Assembly (NCBI GenBank): GCA_013398175.1
Contig: VZRZ01006498.1
Location: 819,067 to 883,066 of the forward strand
Direction: 5' to 3'
Origin: Climacteris rufus
Lineage: Eukaryota; Chordata; Aves; Passeriformes; Climacteridae
Length of the DNA: 64,000 nt
The number at the start of each line of letters is the position of its first letter. The stretch's first letter is position 1. The position numbers were made by a program, and so were the translations under genes. The notes beneath the pieces were generated by a model, which saw nothing but the letters and a program-made list of their open reading frames with translations, searched no databases and was not told where the DNA came from. This document shows, one piece after another, positions 14,060 through 27,100 of this stretch.

Positions 14060-14749
14060 TGCGGTGTTGCGACTTGCTCAGCCCTGCCTCAGGATAGCTC
14101 GATGGAACCTCGGGGCTGGGAGCGACACTTATTCAGAGGGTTTGAGCGATCCAATCGCAGTCAGGATCGAGCCCTCGTGCGGGAACCAGTGGCCCAGAAT
14201 GTGGGCTCACCAGAACCTCTCACGCTGCAAGCAGGTATCCCAGTGGCGCTGCCCGAGGCTAGGCAGCCTGCCCTCAGTAGGTGCAGATAGGAGCTCGCTG
14301 AGCGCACGGCGATCCGGAGCATGAAGAAAAGGAGAGGGAGATTTCTGGTGGGGGTGCAGATGGTTTATTACAGTCCAAGGGAGACCAGAAATCCTCCGAA
14401 TCACGCACCAAACACGAACTTTTAAGGCACAAGAAACAGGGCGTGGAAAACACTAACATCCAATAACGCGGGGCTTACAGGGTGGGACACAGTAATACCA
14501 ACCAATTATTAAAGATTAATCGTGAAGGACCTAATAACTGACCAATGAACTGTCGAACTGCGAAGAAGTCTCTGGAAAGGGAGGCTGGGTTTGTGCTTCT
14601 CTCCACCCCAGGGGATGTCTAAGGGGTGTTTTTAGACCTCCAACTCCTCTTCCTGAGCATCCTCGGATCCCGTGTCACTCAACCATTGTATAGCCAGTGC
14701 CTGAGCAACAGGCGGGGTCTGAGCCCCCCTGAGGGAAGGCACCACCACA
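14060..14749 (-). mobile_element. solo LTR of an endogenous retrovirus, with 6-bp TSD
   Basis: A 690-base GC-rich block in AT-rich surroundings. It begins TGCGGTG and ends CACCACA, an imperfect terminal inverted repeat with the TG...CA boundaries of a retroviral LTR. It is flanked on both sides by ATTTTC (14054-14059 and 14750-14755), a perfect 6-bp TSD, so both boundaries are certain. On the minus strand it has a TTAAAAG TATA-like element near 14421 and an AATAAA polyadenylation signal (plus-strand TTTATT at 14364-14369). That gives U3 of about 330-390 bases and U5 of about 300. No internal viral sequence is present, so the provirus was lost by LTR-LTR recombination. A 6-bp TSD fits alpha/beta (ERV2/ERVK-like) integrases. 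Overlapping short open frames here are not genes. Confidence 0.93.
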
Positions 14750-14755
14750 ATTTTC

Positions 14756-15516
14756 AGAGTATGAAGTCCCAAATGATAAGATAGCTCCATATAAGAACAT
14801 TTACCAAACTTTAACTTAATGTATTCAACTCATATTAATGAGAATACGTAACAAAAATACAAACTTACTAAGACATAAGTCACTATAACCTCATTCTTCA
14901 GGGAACATCATATTATGAAAAGGGATATATAACCAGGAAAATGAAGCAGGGAACTAAACTTGAGTAGTGAAATACTGATTATTCAGCTATAACAGTAAGA
15001 ACTAAGGTAGAAATTTCTGTCACACAATTTTGTGATATTTCAGCATGTGGTTCTATGGAGGGATCAAAGTAAATTAGCATTTGTTTTTTTACAGGCTGGT
15101 GATTTGCCATATATTGGACTAGATCTACAGAAATTTAATGGAGCTAACAAAAAATTTAATGTCTAAATAAGTTCTAGTGCTTTAAAAACGCCTCTGTTAG
15201 AAAAATATAACCCTTGGTTTGAAAAAGGAACACGATTATTCCCTTAGAACATGGTAAACATAAAGACAAAAAGGAAGACATTCTGGGTTAATTTATAGAA
15301 TTTCCTGTATAGTGGTGTTTCTGGTTTTAAAACTCTCACCTTGCATAAAATTTAAAGCTGGATTTTTTTTCAGTTTGATTTATATACTCGGAACAGCGGA
15401 ATTGAAAAAAACCTCCTAACTTTATTGCTATATGCCTGAGTTTGAAGCTGCTGTACATTTGAAATTAAGCCTTTTTTTTACAAATATAGCATAAACAACA
15501 TTAAGGATTTAAAAGG
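14756..15516. other. non-repetitive AT-rich DNA
   Basis: Nothing recognisable between the solo LTR and the next CR1 fragment. Confidence 0.5.
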
Positions 15517-15720
15517 TTTTCAGTGAGAGGTGGGTAAGAACTAGAACAGGCTTCCCATGAAGTGATCACAGCCTTAAGCCTGTCAATGTTTAAGAAGTGT
15601 TTGGACAACACTCTTAGATATATGGTTTAACTTTTAGGTTGCTCTGTGTGGAGTCTAGGACTTGAACTGAATGATTTGTACGGGATCCTTCCAACTCTGG
15701 GTAGTTAGAGATTGAAATGT
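15517..15720 (+). mobile_element. old CR1 LINE 3' end
   Basis: A diverged CR1 fragment. The segment around AACAGGCTTCCCATGAAGTG matches the CR1 'gaacaggctgcccagagaagtgg' block. It is followed by a 'ttgctctgtgtggagtctaggacttgaactgaatgattt' region and a 'gggatccttccaactctg' block. The terminal octamers have decayed. Confidence 0.75.
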
Positions 15721-15741
15721 TATGGTTAATGGCTTAAACAT

Positions 15742-16269
15742 TGTTATGAAGGACTTTTTGTCCGTTATGGCAAAACTGTACAAAGAAGCTGCAACCACCA
15801 AAGCCCACCCCTCCCTGAATATGCCTCCTGACTGGAACTATGAGTCAAGCCACCTAAGGGAACTTGAGATACAATAAAGGTGACACTATTTTCCACCTAT
15901 CTCAGGCCTAGGGAGAAGTAAACAAGGCTAAGGTTGAAAAATGTATTTACAAAGAAAGCCAAGAAGCCCAGCAGTTGTCCTGAAAATCATCCCTGGGTGG
16001 GTTTGGGCTGGGGAAGGCCATAGCCCACAGGCTCATCTGCTGTGGCCAGATTTGCACACACTTTCCCCCAGTCAAGGTGGGAGAAGGAGAGTTTTGGGTG
16101 TGTGGCATAACCTCTGGCCTGAGGGAGTGAACATTTCTTCTCCCTTACACAAACTAGCTCAGCTGTAAAACCTCCCACCCTGGGAAGGCCACATACATAA
16201 AGGACATTCAAGTGAAAGGCAGCTGAGGAGGTGTCATAAACCATTAAAGACTCTTGAAGCCAAAAAACA
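15742..16269 (+). mobile_element. probable solo LTR, family not recognised
   Basis: A compositionally distinct, GC-richer block of about 528 bases. It opens with TGTTATGAAGG and ends CCAAAAAACA, giving TG...CA ends. Near its end is a TATA-like CATAAAGG (about 16196), then ATTAAA (about 16243), in the order expected of a plus-oriented LTR. GGACTTTTTGTCC near the start forms a small hairpin. No target-site duplication could be matched across the proposed ends (AACAT against ATAAG), so the boundaries and the assignment are tentative. Confidence 0.4.
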
Positions 16270-17080
16270 ATAAGAAGTTGAGAAAGCCTAAGATAATAAA
16301 TGTCCTTGATTGGTGGTACTGTATTTCTTCTGATCTCATGAATAGTTTTCTGAATCCAGACAAATCAATTCAGTGGTTTGTTTAGTCTTTCAGATTTTCA
16401 TACCCTTATTCTTAGAATACTGACAGGTTAAGCCCAGCAAACACAAAATTCCCCAAACATTTTTTTTTTCTGAGATGGTCACAGATACAGTTGTAAACAT
16501 GCTTGCTTTTTGTCCTTTATTTACTTTTTCTTTCATTATCACTGGAATCAGCTTGTTAAAATAGCTATTTCGAAGGATGTGTAAGATTTATTTCCAGATC
16601 TCAAACTAGATTTATTGTACTGTTGTGTTTCATTCTTAATTGTTTAATTGATAGCAACCTTGGAGCCCTGAAAACTGACAGCTGGGTGTTCCGAGACTCC
16701 TACCTCCCAGGTGCCTGGTTGAGGAGCTAGGGAAGCCTGGCATTGCAGGTGGGAAGTTACTCAGTTTGGATTACCCTTGATCATCCTTCAGCAGTGTATA
16801 GATGCTATGAAACTTGATATCAAATAATAAAACTTGTTTAGTCTTTATTTTTGCAAAGTTTTGAAAAACTCTGCCCATAGAAGATGACATTAACCATCTG
16901 TTGCTTAAGCAGTATTAAATTTTTCATCTTTGTTAGTAGTATAACTAGTGGTGTACTCTCTGCTAACTTTATCCTAATCAAAGCCTTTCTAAAAAACAGT
17001 TGATTCTGTTAGGAATATGCAGTTTAAATAAAAAGAAAAAATTAGAAGGCAGGCAATGCTTTACTTTCCAGTGCTTTACT
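16270..17080. other. non-repetitive AT-rich DNA
   Basis: No repeat, RNA gene or coding exon is recognised. Confidence 0.5.
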
Positions 17081-17084
17081 CAGG

Positions 17085-17674
17085 TGTACTGGTTTAGAAA
17101 CAAACCATTGGAGGAATTAACCCCACAGAAAAATATTGAGAGATTCCAAGTCACAAATACAATTTAATAGGAGAAAATTAAAAGCAGTAATACAGAGAAA
17201 CACCAGACTGAACTGACAAGGCAACGATACAACCTGCTATCCTGTTTGGTCAGGGTAGTGATAGCAGTCCTAATCACATAGTGGCTGCAGTTCTGCTGGA
17301 GCGAGAGGTGTGGTTGTGGATCTCCTCTCCTTTGGAGACCAGTGGAGATGAGTGGAGATCAGTGGAGATCCATGGAGGTCCGGAGATCAGTGTCTTGTGT
17401 GGTTTACCCCTACCCTTTTTATTTGGGTAGGATGTTCAGATTCTTCTTTTTGGGGCAGAACATATCACAATGGGATGAAAACTCATTGGTGGAGGTTGTT
17501 CAGTCTTTTCCTTAGAAGATGTTATCAGGGCTAAGTCCTTCACCTGCCTCTTATCATATCTAATGCCCAGTTTGCAGTTTTGGAGGGTGTAGTCAGCTGT
17601 GTGAACCACCCATCAGTAGCAACTCATCAATAGTGATGGAGAAGGTAATAGAATACATTCCTTTGGTTACAACA
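17085..17674 (-). mobile_element. probable solo LTR with 4-bp flanking repeat
   Basis: A 590-base block. It begins TGTACTGGTTT and ends GGTTACAACA, so on the minus strand it starts TGTTGTAACC and ends ACCAGTACA. CAGG occurs directly on both sides (17081-17084 and 17675-17678). A minus-strand AATAAA lies at 17418-17423. The TGTNNTGGTTT end resembles the starts of the blocks at 40101 and 63676, so these may be related LTRs. Inside, 17340-17390 carries several copies of an AGTGGAGATC-like unit. The boundaries are plausible, but a 4-base match alone is weak. Confidence 0.6.
17340..17392. repeat. short tandem repeat inside the LTR
   Basis: Three to four imperfect copies of about ten bases reading AGTGGAGATC or close variants, ending in a GGAGATCAGTG copy. 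In the minus-strand reading this lies in the U3/R part of the LTR, where repeated enhancer-like units are common. No factor is assigned. Confidence 0.5.
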
Positions 17675-17679
17675 CAGGA

Positions 17680-20444
17680 CATCAGGAAAGACAGCAAGTT
17701 TAACTGCTGTACTCTGCTCCACCTAGAAAATTCTGGCAGAATTGGTATTTGGCCTACATAATACATATCTCACTGTCATAAACTGTTAACTTTTTTCCCC
17801 ACTCTGTTCATATGTTCTGCAGACTAAAAATACCCAGTCTACTCAAACTTTCTCCCCACAATTATATATCCAGTAATTTTATTATTTTTTAATAAATTCT
17901 TTTCCTCCTTTTTGTTATTTTTTAATTCATAACATGCACCTGCTTCTACATCAATTTTCTAATACCTGTTTGATTCACACAGTCAAATGGCTTCCATTTT
18001 TTTACTATCCATGTTTCCATTAGCTTCTCTGTAATTTGACACATCCAGCTTCACACATAAGATTCAAACTATCCTACAGAATTATGAAGAAATAAAAAGC
18101 AAATATACTTATTTATTTGCTGACTTTGAATACATGCATTTTTCCCCCAAATTTTAGATGCATTTAAAGTAGAACCCATGCTGAGAGTAAGTGCTGGTCT
18201 CTCCTGGATATAATAATAGCTTTGTCATGCAGAGAGACCTATTCATCAAATAGCTTAAAATTGACAAATTTGTACTATTACAGCCATATTGGGATTTATG
18301 ACCTACATTACTGTCGTCTGATTGCACTGCTTTAGGTTCCTCAAATATCCATATCCTCTTTTCATATTGCTGGGTTTAGCAGTGATGTCTATGTAGGTCA
18401 TATTTGCTTAAGTCTGATTTAATGTTCACTACTACCCAGTTAGTGTGTGTATGCTAAATGGAAAACATATTTAAGTATTTTTAGTAAGCATAATAATATA
18501 GGAGTTCAAGTAAAAAAAAATCAAGTGTTTCATCATGTATTCATGTTTCCTGCTTAGATGATAAATATGAAAGTTCAATAGAAAAAATGCACATTCTACC
18601 AGAAATTAGTTTTAAATTTCCAGTAAAAAACAACTTCATAATATTATTAATGCAACATTAAATCATCTTGTCCTGGAGATCAAAGGATTTTTTTTTGGTT
18701 GGATGGTTGGTTGGTTTGTTGGTTGGTTTGTTGGTTGGTTGTTTAATTGGTTGATTGGCTGGTTGTCGTTTTTTTTTTTTTTTAATGTTTGAGTGGCCCC
18801 ATTGGGCAATGTCTGGTTTATGAAGTAAGTTTATTCCTTCTGTCCATCTTCACAAAGACAGAAAGGAATCAAACTCTGAGACTTCAGCATTTTGCATCAC
18901 AAGGATTCCTCTAAACCAATTGATGCAGTTTTGATATATGTGAGCTTACTTTTCCATCTGAAGATTTGTTTGGACTAAAATTGATGTCCAGGCTAACCCA
19001 TCAAATTATGATTTTGGGGAAAGTATAAGGAAAAATAATTACCTTAACTAGTCTGAGTTGTGATGAAACACTCTACATTTAATAGCTTTGAGAATTCAGG
19101 GGAATCTACATCTTTGTTAGATTTTTAAAAATCTAGTGTTTTTGAAAAGGGATTAATGTATTTTCATGTTCAATTTTACAGGAAAAGATATATTAAAACA
19201 CATAAAAAGGGACATGGTTTTTTGAAGTTCTTGATACAAAAGCAATACTATGAAATTTGATTGCAACTACTATTAATCTCATTAGAAAAAAATCATAGGT
19301 GGAATGTATAATTAAATATCCTAGAGAGAAACAAGCTGCTTAACACAAAGATATAGTGAGAAGCAAATCAATTATTTTTCTTAGCATATATCAGAATAGA
19401 AAACTAATATAAACAGAAAGTTAGAAATCATATTGATCACTTAAAACAGTCAATGAAAAAAGGAAAAGTTATTCTTCCTCAAAGTGAGACTTTAAGAGGA
19501 GATCACAGAAGAATGCCTTTTAACTAGCTAGGACTCCTAGAAGAATCAGAAGAAAAAGAGAAAAAATTTGAGTTGTTCTGAATACCTATCATCAGCTCAC
19601 TTTTAAGAATAAATGAATGGAAATATAATAAAAAAGATCACCATATGATATTTTTGTGCCAATAACTTGTCAAATTCACAAGAGCATTGATGTTCAGAAG
19701 TCTGAATTTAAAAGAGGGAGTGACTGACACTATAAGAGAGAGAAAGGAAACCATATCCAGGATGGAAAACAGGTCTGCAGGACAGTTCAGCTGGAGCACT
19801 TTTTTCTAGGAATGAAAGGGAGAAAGGAGAATGGAAGCAGATGGGGGGAAAGGCAAAACAGAGAATCATATGCTGTGGAAATACAATATAAAGCAGGCTT
19901 TGAAATTTCCAGAAAATATGGAGATAAATTTAAATACTGGGAAGGAGTTCTTACCTTAGAAACGATACTCCAAAACAGCTATTTTTTTTCATTAAAGGCT
20001 GTATTTTCTTTGATTTATGCATCTTTTAAATATGAATTCATAATAAAAACAAAAAATTAATCCCACTTTATTATCTTTAATTCGTGCACAATGTACCCTA
20101 ATATGATAAAAATACATCATGCTTCATATAAAAAAATTTTTAAAACAAGATTTTTACTGCCAGTTGTTGTGCCACCTAAAACATGACAATGCTAGGCCAC
20201 AGACATGCTATTTTTTAAGAAGATACCTTTGTTCTGTCTTTAGAAGTGGTGTAACCACATTACCTCAATGTATTGGAACTCCACTGGTGGTTTCACCAAA
20301 ACAATTTAGACAGAGGAATCTGCTTAGTACAGATATGACATAAGAAAGATGAAAAAAAGAGAACAGTATGTATATTTAAAAGAATTATTCTGAGGAAATA
20401 AATATGAAAATAGTTTTTAAAAATTTGATTCCTTTATGCAGATA
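17680..20444. other. AT-rich DNA without a recognisable gene
   Basis: Contains one GGTT-rich microsatellite (listed separately). No exon or mobile element is recognised in the rest. Confidence 0.5.
18697..18783 (+). repeat. GGTT/GGTTTGTT microsatellite with poly-T tail
   Basis: About 70 bases of GGTTGGTTGGTTTGTT-type repeats, degenerating to GGTTGATTGGCTGGTT, followed by a 17-base T run. This is a simple repeat with no coding meaning. Confidence 0.9.
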
Positions 20445-20450
20445 TGGTTA

Positions 20451-21109
20451 TGTCGCTCTGGCCACTAGCCGCCCGGCGGCCACAGCAGCGACAAGTTCCA
20501 GTGTCCATGTGGCCTGGCTATCAATGATCCGTCGGCAGTTGTGTGCTGCCGGAGAAAGCAGGAAAGGCAGGCTGCAGCAGTGCTGTTGCCTAGCAACTCG
20601 GCGAGGGTGAAAGACGAGAGAGGGCCAATGCTGCGTCTTTAGTCCCGGATTTATTTCCACCCCAAAGAGCAGGGTTGTGGACAGAAGGGAGACAGACAGC
20701 CAAAGGCGTTAGGGAAGGGGTGACAGCACTTTTTAAAGGGGGTTGGAGAGAGAGGGGAGCAAGCCAATAAGGGAAGGACATGAGGTAACAGGGAACAAAT
20801 CATAACATATCAGGGGAGGAACAGATACAAACCAACCAATGGGGAAACGAACCAAACAGAACCTTCCAGCGCTTCATACATAAAGAATAGGCTACATTAT
20901 TAAACATGAGGGGTTTGAGCCAATGGAGGGAAAGGAACAGCAAAGCTTCTGGACGGGAGGGGGGAGATGTTGCAGGAGTGACACACAGTGGGTGTTAGCC
21001 CTAGACTCGGGCTTTGCCCTCAGATCTGCTATCAGCGTCAGAGTCCTGGGCAGGGAATTCCACCCACTGTATGACACTCAGCCCCAAGGTGGGCTGGGCC
21101 ACCGCAACA
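20451..21109 (-). mobile_element. solo LTR (copy 1 of an inverted pair), 6-bp TSD
   Basis: A 659-base GC-rich LTR starting TGTCGC and ending GCAACA, flanked by TGGTTA on both sides (20445-20450 and 21110-21115). On the minus strand it begins TGTTGCGGTGGCCCAGCCC, exactly like the plus-strand LTR at 32260, and the two can be followed along most of their length. Minus-strand order is U3, a TTTAAAAAG TATA-like element near 20730, AATAAA (plus TTTATT at 20650-20655), then U5. A GTTGCCTAGCAAC palindrome lies in U5 at 20585-20597. No internal sequence remains. Overlapping open frames on both strands are LTR sequence, not genes. Confidence 0.93.
20585..20597. promoter_or_regulatory. X-box-like palindrome in LTR U5
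   Basis: GTTGCCTAGCAAC fits the RFX-family X-box consensus, GTNRCC and RGYAAC half-sites, with a one-base spacer. The identical 13-mer lies at the equivalent place in the sister LTR (32780-32792). The sequence match is direct. Binding is inferred. Confidence 0.45.
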
Positions 21110-21115
21110 TGGTTA

Positions 21116-24100
21116 GAGAAATCTAAGAGAAAAACTGACACCAAAAAGTTCTATCTTTGTTTTGGCTCCTTTGAACCCTCACCTCTCTTCTGTAGTTTGT
21201 TTCACAGTTACGACAAAGGAAACTTCTGAGATCTCTTAAGATACATCTGCAGGTCTAGGACTTCAGAGGATCATTCAAGCTGATAAAGGGACCAGAAAGA
21301 ATGGTGGATACAACACTTTATTAATGAAGAAAAGAACTGGATGAAAGAAAATGGAAATTATCTTTGAACATATGTATCCAGAGATCCTTCAAAAAGACAG
21401 GCAATTACATGAGCAATGATGCCAGGGGGAGAAGGAAGGTGAAGTTCATTTATTGACCTTAGTAGTTTTCCTGAGAAATTCAAAAGACATTTAAGTTAAT
21501 ATAGATGGATGGTCCTCCAGAAACACGAGCAGTTCTGCGGTTCTGTGTTTCATCACCATGTGCCAAATCAATGCATTCTGTTAGAAATAACAAATCCAAT
21601 AAGAAATAATTATTCTCTGGTGAAGTTGGAGGAATTAACAAAATTTCTTGTAGAATGGAAAATTGATACATGGCAGAATGAGAAAAATATCCCTTTTAAA
21701 GAATGAGAAAGTCTTGGGCACATCAATTTTTCTTGCATTAATACCATCTAGTTATGTGCAAATAAGGCTGCTAGAAGAGAAATAAAGCTAACGTGTTTGC
21801 ATTGCAGCATCCTTCCTATTGTGATGTGAACTTGCCCAAACATGCTTGTACTGCATACTAGGCAGAAATTCTTCTGATTGCAAAATCTTAACACCAGCTC
21901 ATAAGCACCATAAGGACATTTCCACATATCCTTCCTGATCAAATAGAGATTAGAAAAGACAGATTAAATGTACACCATTTAGGAAGTATCAAAACTTGAT
22001 CTGAAAAAACAAGATCACAAACTCAGAGATAAAAAACCAGTTTCATTTGATGGCTCTCTTACATTCACTTGAATTAAAAAATCTGTCAGTACAGCTTTAA
22101 ATATCTGAGTTACATGAAAATATTTACTTCAAGTTTCTGTTAAAAATAATGAACCTGTGCATTTTCATAAATGAAATTATATTATCTGAAACTTTGGTAG
22201 TACTACTATGAAGCTCTAGTGTTTTGCTCTAACATGTGTGATCTACTATGCAATTCATTGAAGAATTGGCAAAAAATTTTTGTCAACCTTGCTTTTCAAA
22301 AGTGGGTAATACAGGTCTTGTTAATTCCAAAGGTAATGCATGTGTTTAGCCTTTTTCCAGTCAGTGAAATTGTTCTAAAGCATTACTATCCATGCATGTG
22401 AAATATGTAGGTTAATTGTGGGAACGGTTCTTTAAGGTTGTTATATATGCAATGCAAAATTGAATACATTCACAATATTACATAAAATATGCATATTGGA
22501 AATATAGAAAAGAAAAAATCTGTATAGATAACAGACAGCAACTGTTAGGCTTAGTATCAGATATTTAATGAGCAGTATTGAAAATGTAGAGAAAAATTCA
22601 ACTCTTTAATAAATATTTATTTGTAGAAAAATGTTCGGTAATACAAAAATTAAATGTAGAAACAAAATGCCACTAGTTATGACTACCAGATCATTTTGAG
22701 CAGTAGCTCTGATTTCCAGCTTCAAATGTGGAAGCTTGCCTGAAGGAGGATCACTAATATAGATATCAATTTATTGCTATGAGGAATTTGGCTTATAATT
22801 CTCATTCCAATAATATTTTGTAGAAATGTGATAAAACCTGAGTAAGACATTCTCAGAGCTTTTCTTTGTAACCTTTGTGGTGGCTACCATCCCCAAAATA
22901 TCAAAATAAAGCAAAACGGTAATTTGGGGAAAAACCCCACTCCAAATAGCAAGGTTGCTATCTGTACTATTAAAACACCATGCATGGTCTCTAAGAAGGA
23001 CTAAAACCATGCATTAGTAAATTTGTGGTCTCTATGTCATATTAGTAAAGCTAAAATTAAACTGTGGCAAGAAGATTAGGCCCTACACCTTATTTACAAT
23101 GCAAATTTATAACTAGCTCAGTTGACTTTCTGCACAACTTGATTTACTCCTTGCATTGCATTTACTGGATCACTCTTTAATAATTGCTCCGATTAAGGAA
23201 TTGATCCTGTAGTTTCTGCAGTGACTGTGTTTAAGGGCAAAATATAAACAGGAGCATCAATATCAGCCCTCCAAAGTCCCTCTTTCCTCATTGAAGATAT
23301 TCATAATCAAGTAAGTTGACATTCTATATATAGTTCCTATAGCCAAAAGAAATGTTCTTTAAGTTACTTGAAAGTTCAGTCATTTGGGACCTTGCTGCAG
23401 TAGGTGGCAACCAGAACTTCTCCATGTTCTGAAGAAATCTACAGAGAGGCAAGATCTCAGTCCACAAGAGTGTCGTGATTGAAAGGGATGCAATGAATCT
23501 CAGTTTCATGTAAATGAGAAATAACCCCTCTCACCCTCCCAGGTTCCTAAACTGTTGCTCAAATAGTCTGAAATAATTTTTGTTTTGTTTTTATGTCTGC
23601 CTTTTCTGGTTTTACACTTTTATATTGCAGTTATATTTCAAGTTTTATAATCAGAAATTAATACTACTTCTTTTTATTTTTTTTTTAAAGGGTGTTGCTT
23701 TCATATAGGGCTTCTCCATTGTTAAATATCAAATGAAAACTACAACCATGGGAAAACAGTATTTAATGGTATCTGCAGATGAAACTCTTGGAGTACCTAC
23801 ATCTCATGAGAAGTTTGGGATGTGGTATTTTGGATTAATGTATGGAAGCCAGGTCAGTCAAATGTAACAATAAATGCAAAATCTTGCCAGGCAGCATTAT
23901 TCAGGGCTTCTGATGAGAAGTGTGGAGGAGAATACCTATATTCTGAAAAAAATCCCTATTTCCCACCCACAATTTCATTTTTGGAGTCTATATGAGGCAT
24001 GAGAGTTATAATAACAAACTGCAGACTACGAAATGCAATTAATAGAAGAAATTATTATTTTTCTCTAAAAATTTGGACATTTGGGTCTTAATGAGAACAA

Positions 24101-27100
24101 AATCTCTGAGTTAAGACTAAGATCTTGTCTTTAGTTTTAGATTTTCCCTCTTTATTTGCTTTTACTTTCTTTAATATGTCCCTTGGCATTTTGGCTAGAT
24201 CCTACAAAATATACTCTAATTCAATAAACACTTTTTTGACAGAATCCCCCTCAAAAACCAGAAGGTAATATTTCACAATTTACCACTCTGAGCTCTGCTT
24301 TATAACCAAGTTGAAACAGTAGCAGATGGGTCCACCCAACCCTTTTTGGGCCCAGTGTCTTTTGTCATACATGAACATTGCATGAACATTTGGTGATGCA
24401 GATGCCCACTCACTTCTGTGCATCTCTATCTAGGCAACAACATCTTCCTTCCATCTGCTGGAAAGAGTCAACACTTATAATGTGGCCCTTGAAAATGCTG
24501 TTGTTTTATTTTTTCTTTCTGAGGCTCCATTACACAAACCTTTCCCAGGCTTTGTTTTTGTTGCATACACTGATACAGAATAATTCACAAACTGAATCAA
24601 CCTTGTTTAATAACATTTTTATAATCAGATCCTTGTTTTCTACTGTCCAATCCATGGTTGATTATTTTTAACCTTCTGCCTACATTATATCGGGTCTAAG
24701 TAATAGAAAGCATCTTTTGCCAAATAGAACATTCACAAAGTGCTTCAGTAATGGGTTATGAGGGTAATTCTATCTTTTCTTCCTTTCCTTAAAGTCATTT
24801 GAGTTTCCTTCCAAGTAATGGTCTCCTCAGTTGTCTATGAGAAAGGCATAAACATACATAAATATGAATTTAGATATAATTTAGATAGTTGCTGTTAAGA
24901 CCTTGATAAAGTTTCTGGATTTCAGTTGCAGCGTTGTCCCTGCCACTTGTGTAGAGATGCCCTATATGTGAAATAAAGAAACTACTGAAGACCTTATCTG
25001 GTTACAGTAATGTTAACACTTTCACCCTGAATGATGCAATTACAGCTCATTCCTGATAATAATGCAGTCAGAAATAACACATGGAGTGTTTCTAGCATCT
25101 AACCCTTTCTGTGCTGGTCAGCACTTTCAGGATGGGACTGGGTCCTAAGATCAACCATCAGTCTTTCTCAAGGGTGAGACCTCAATGCCCTGGATTTTTC
25201 AGGGTATTTTGTTGGACTTTCTCTTTCAGTCGTAGTTCTACTCTTGTGTTTTCAGTCTGACCACTTTCTTTTCTTGTTGACCCTCAAGTTTTGTTAAAAG
25301 TTTATCAAATATGATGTAGTTTTTATAGAATAAAATCAGATTAGTTCATAATGCTGAACTCAGGTTTAAGTTGCATAATTAATGGACAATTTGTTCCATT
25401 AGTTAAAAGAAGCTGTAATAAGATAAAGGAGAGAACACGTACATCCAGAAAAGATCTGACAAGCCCTCAGACCTCACATTGTTGAGTCACTGAAAAACCT
25501 GTGGTCTGTGGGGCTACAATGGAGTAAATATGAATTCAGAGACAAATAGGAAAAAATAGGGTAGAATGAAACTATTATGGAATCTATGTTCTATCTGAAT
25601 CATGCATAAGAGCAGAAATTAATGTCTTAATAAAATCTTCTATGTGTATGTATTTTTCTCTTTGCTGTAAAGACAATTCTTCATCCAGTTGAGATTCAAA
25701 AAATAATCAGCTGCAGTATTCAAAGTTACAGTTTATAAGACAGATGAAGTAAGGAAATGATAACTTTTGGCATTGGTTTGCCATGCACATTAGATCAAGT
25801 TTTCCACAGTCACACTCCCATTTGAACATGAATCAGCCAAACTTTTGATGCGCATTCCTATTGGGGGATCCTCCTCTCTTCAATGGGTTTGACATTCACA
25901 GTGCTTAAATGACTTGTCTCAAAATCCAAGCACAAAGATATCTCTGCTGAGACCATACTCAGGATGATGCTGACATAGTTTCAGGAAATACACAAGTTTA
26001 GGATTTTACTAGAAGTCCAAAGATTACCACCACTTGGTTTCACTGGCAGTGATATGTGAGAAAAAGAAGGAAGATATTTCTGTAAGTCCAGTAAATTCAG
26101 CCCTGTTTATTGAATCATCTGTGTTGGCAGTAATAGATTTCTTATTCCCAATTGCTGTTAGATGAGAATGCTTCACAGAAATAACTTCTGACAAGATAAA
26201 TACAGGAAACTGGGGGGGAAAAAAGGCATTTTTTCTTCTTCACCTTTATAATTCAAAAAAAGCGCAGAAGTTATTGCCTTTGTAAATGTCACAGAGAGAT
26301 TGGTGCTCAGTTGGAAACTTCCATGGTGATTTTTCATCTCTGCACAATTGTCTTGAACTGGTTAATAAACATTGGGAAATGGAAAGTATTACAGATCACT
26401 TTAAACTGTATTGGCACAAATATAGTGCTAGGATAATAGATACATACTATTTCAACTTCCTATGACATCAACTTAGGAAAACTTTTACCTATTGCTTCAC
26501 TTGCCAAAAGATTAGGAAAGACTTCATTAAGTGCTGGATTTCAGCTTCTTTAGGTATATAGGAGGTGTCATCAGCTCAGCAATACTTGTGCTGATTCAGC
26601 TAAACACACAAGCTAAAAGCATTAATTTATTTTTAAAAGTGTGCTTGGAAAAAATTCTTTTTCAGAAAAAGGAGTAAGGTCAGCTGAAAAACTGCAATCA
26701 AATTCTATTTTAAAAGGAAATAAAATAAATCAATTTCTTGTAAACTGATGTTATTTATGGTGAAAAAGCTAATGCTGTAATTACAATGCTTTCATGCCAA
26801 AACTAATTTAATGTATTTTTTTGGCACTAACACCTTTAAAGAGAAGATATTTGACGATTAACCTTTCTTTTTAACTTGGACCCTTGGTCTAAATCACCTG
26901 TCTCAAAAGGTTTGACTGAAATACTTCACATTTTCTGCTTATGTTATATTTTTTCCCCTAAAAATAAAATTAAGGGAAAAGGCAAAGAAGTTTGAAAAAA
27001 CTAATTCTTTAACTCACTTTCTTAATAAAGTTTCACCCAGTGGAAAAAAAAAAAAAAAGACTATTTGTCAAGCCAATTTTTCAATCTTTTACCAAGCTAA

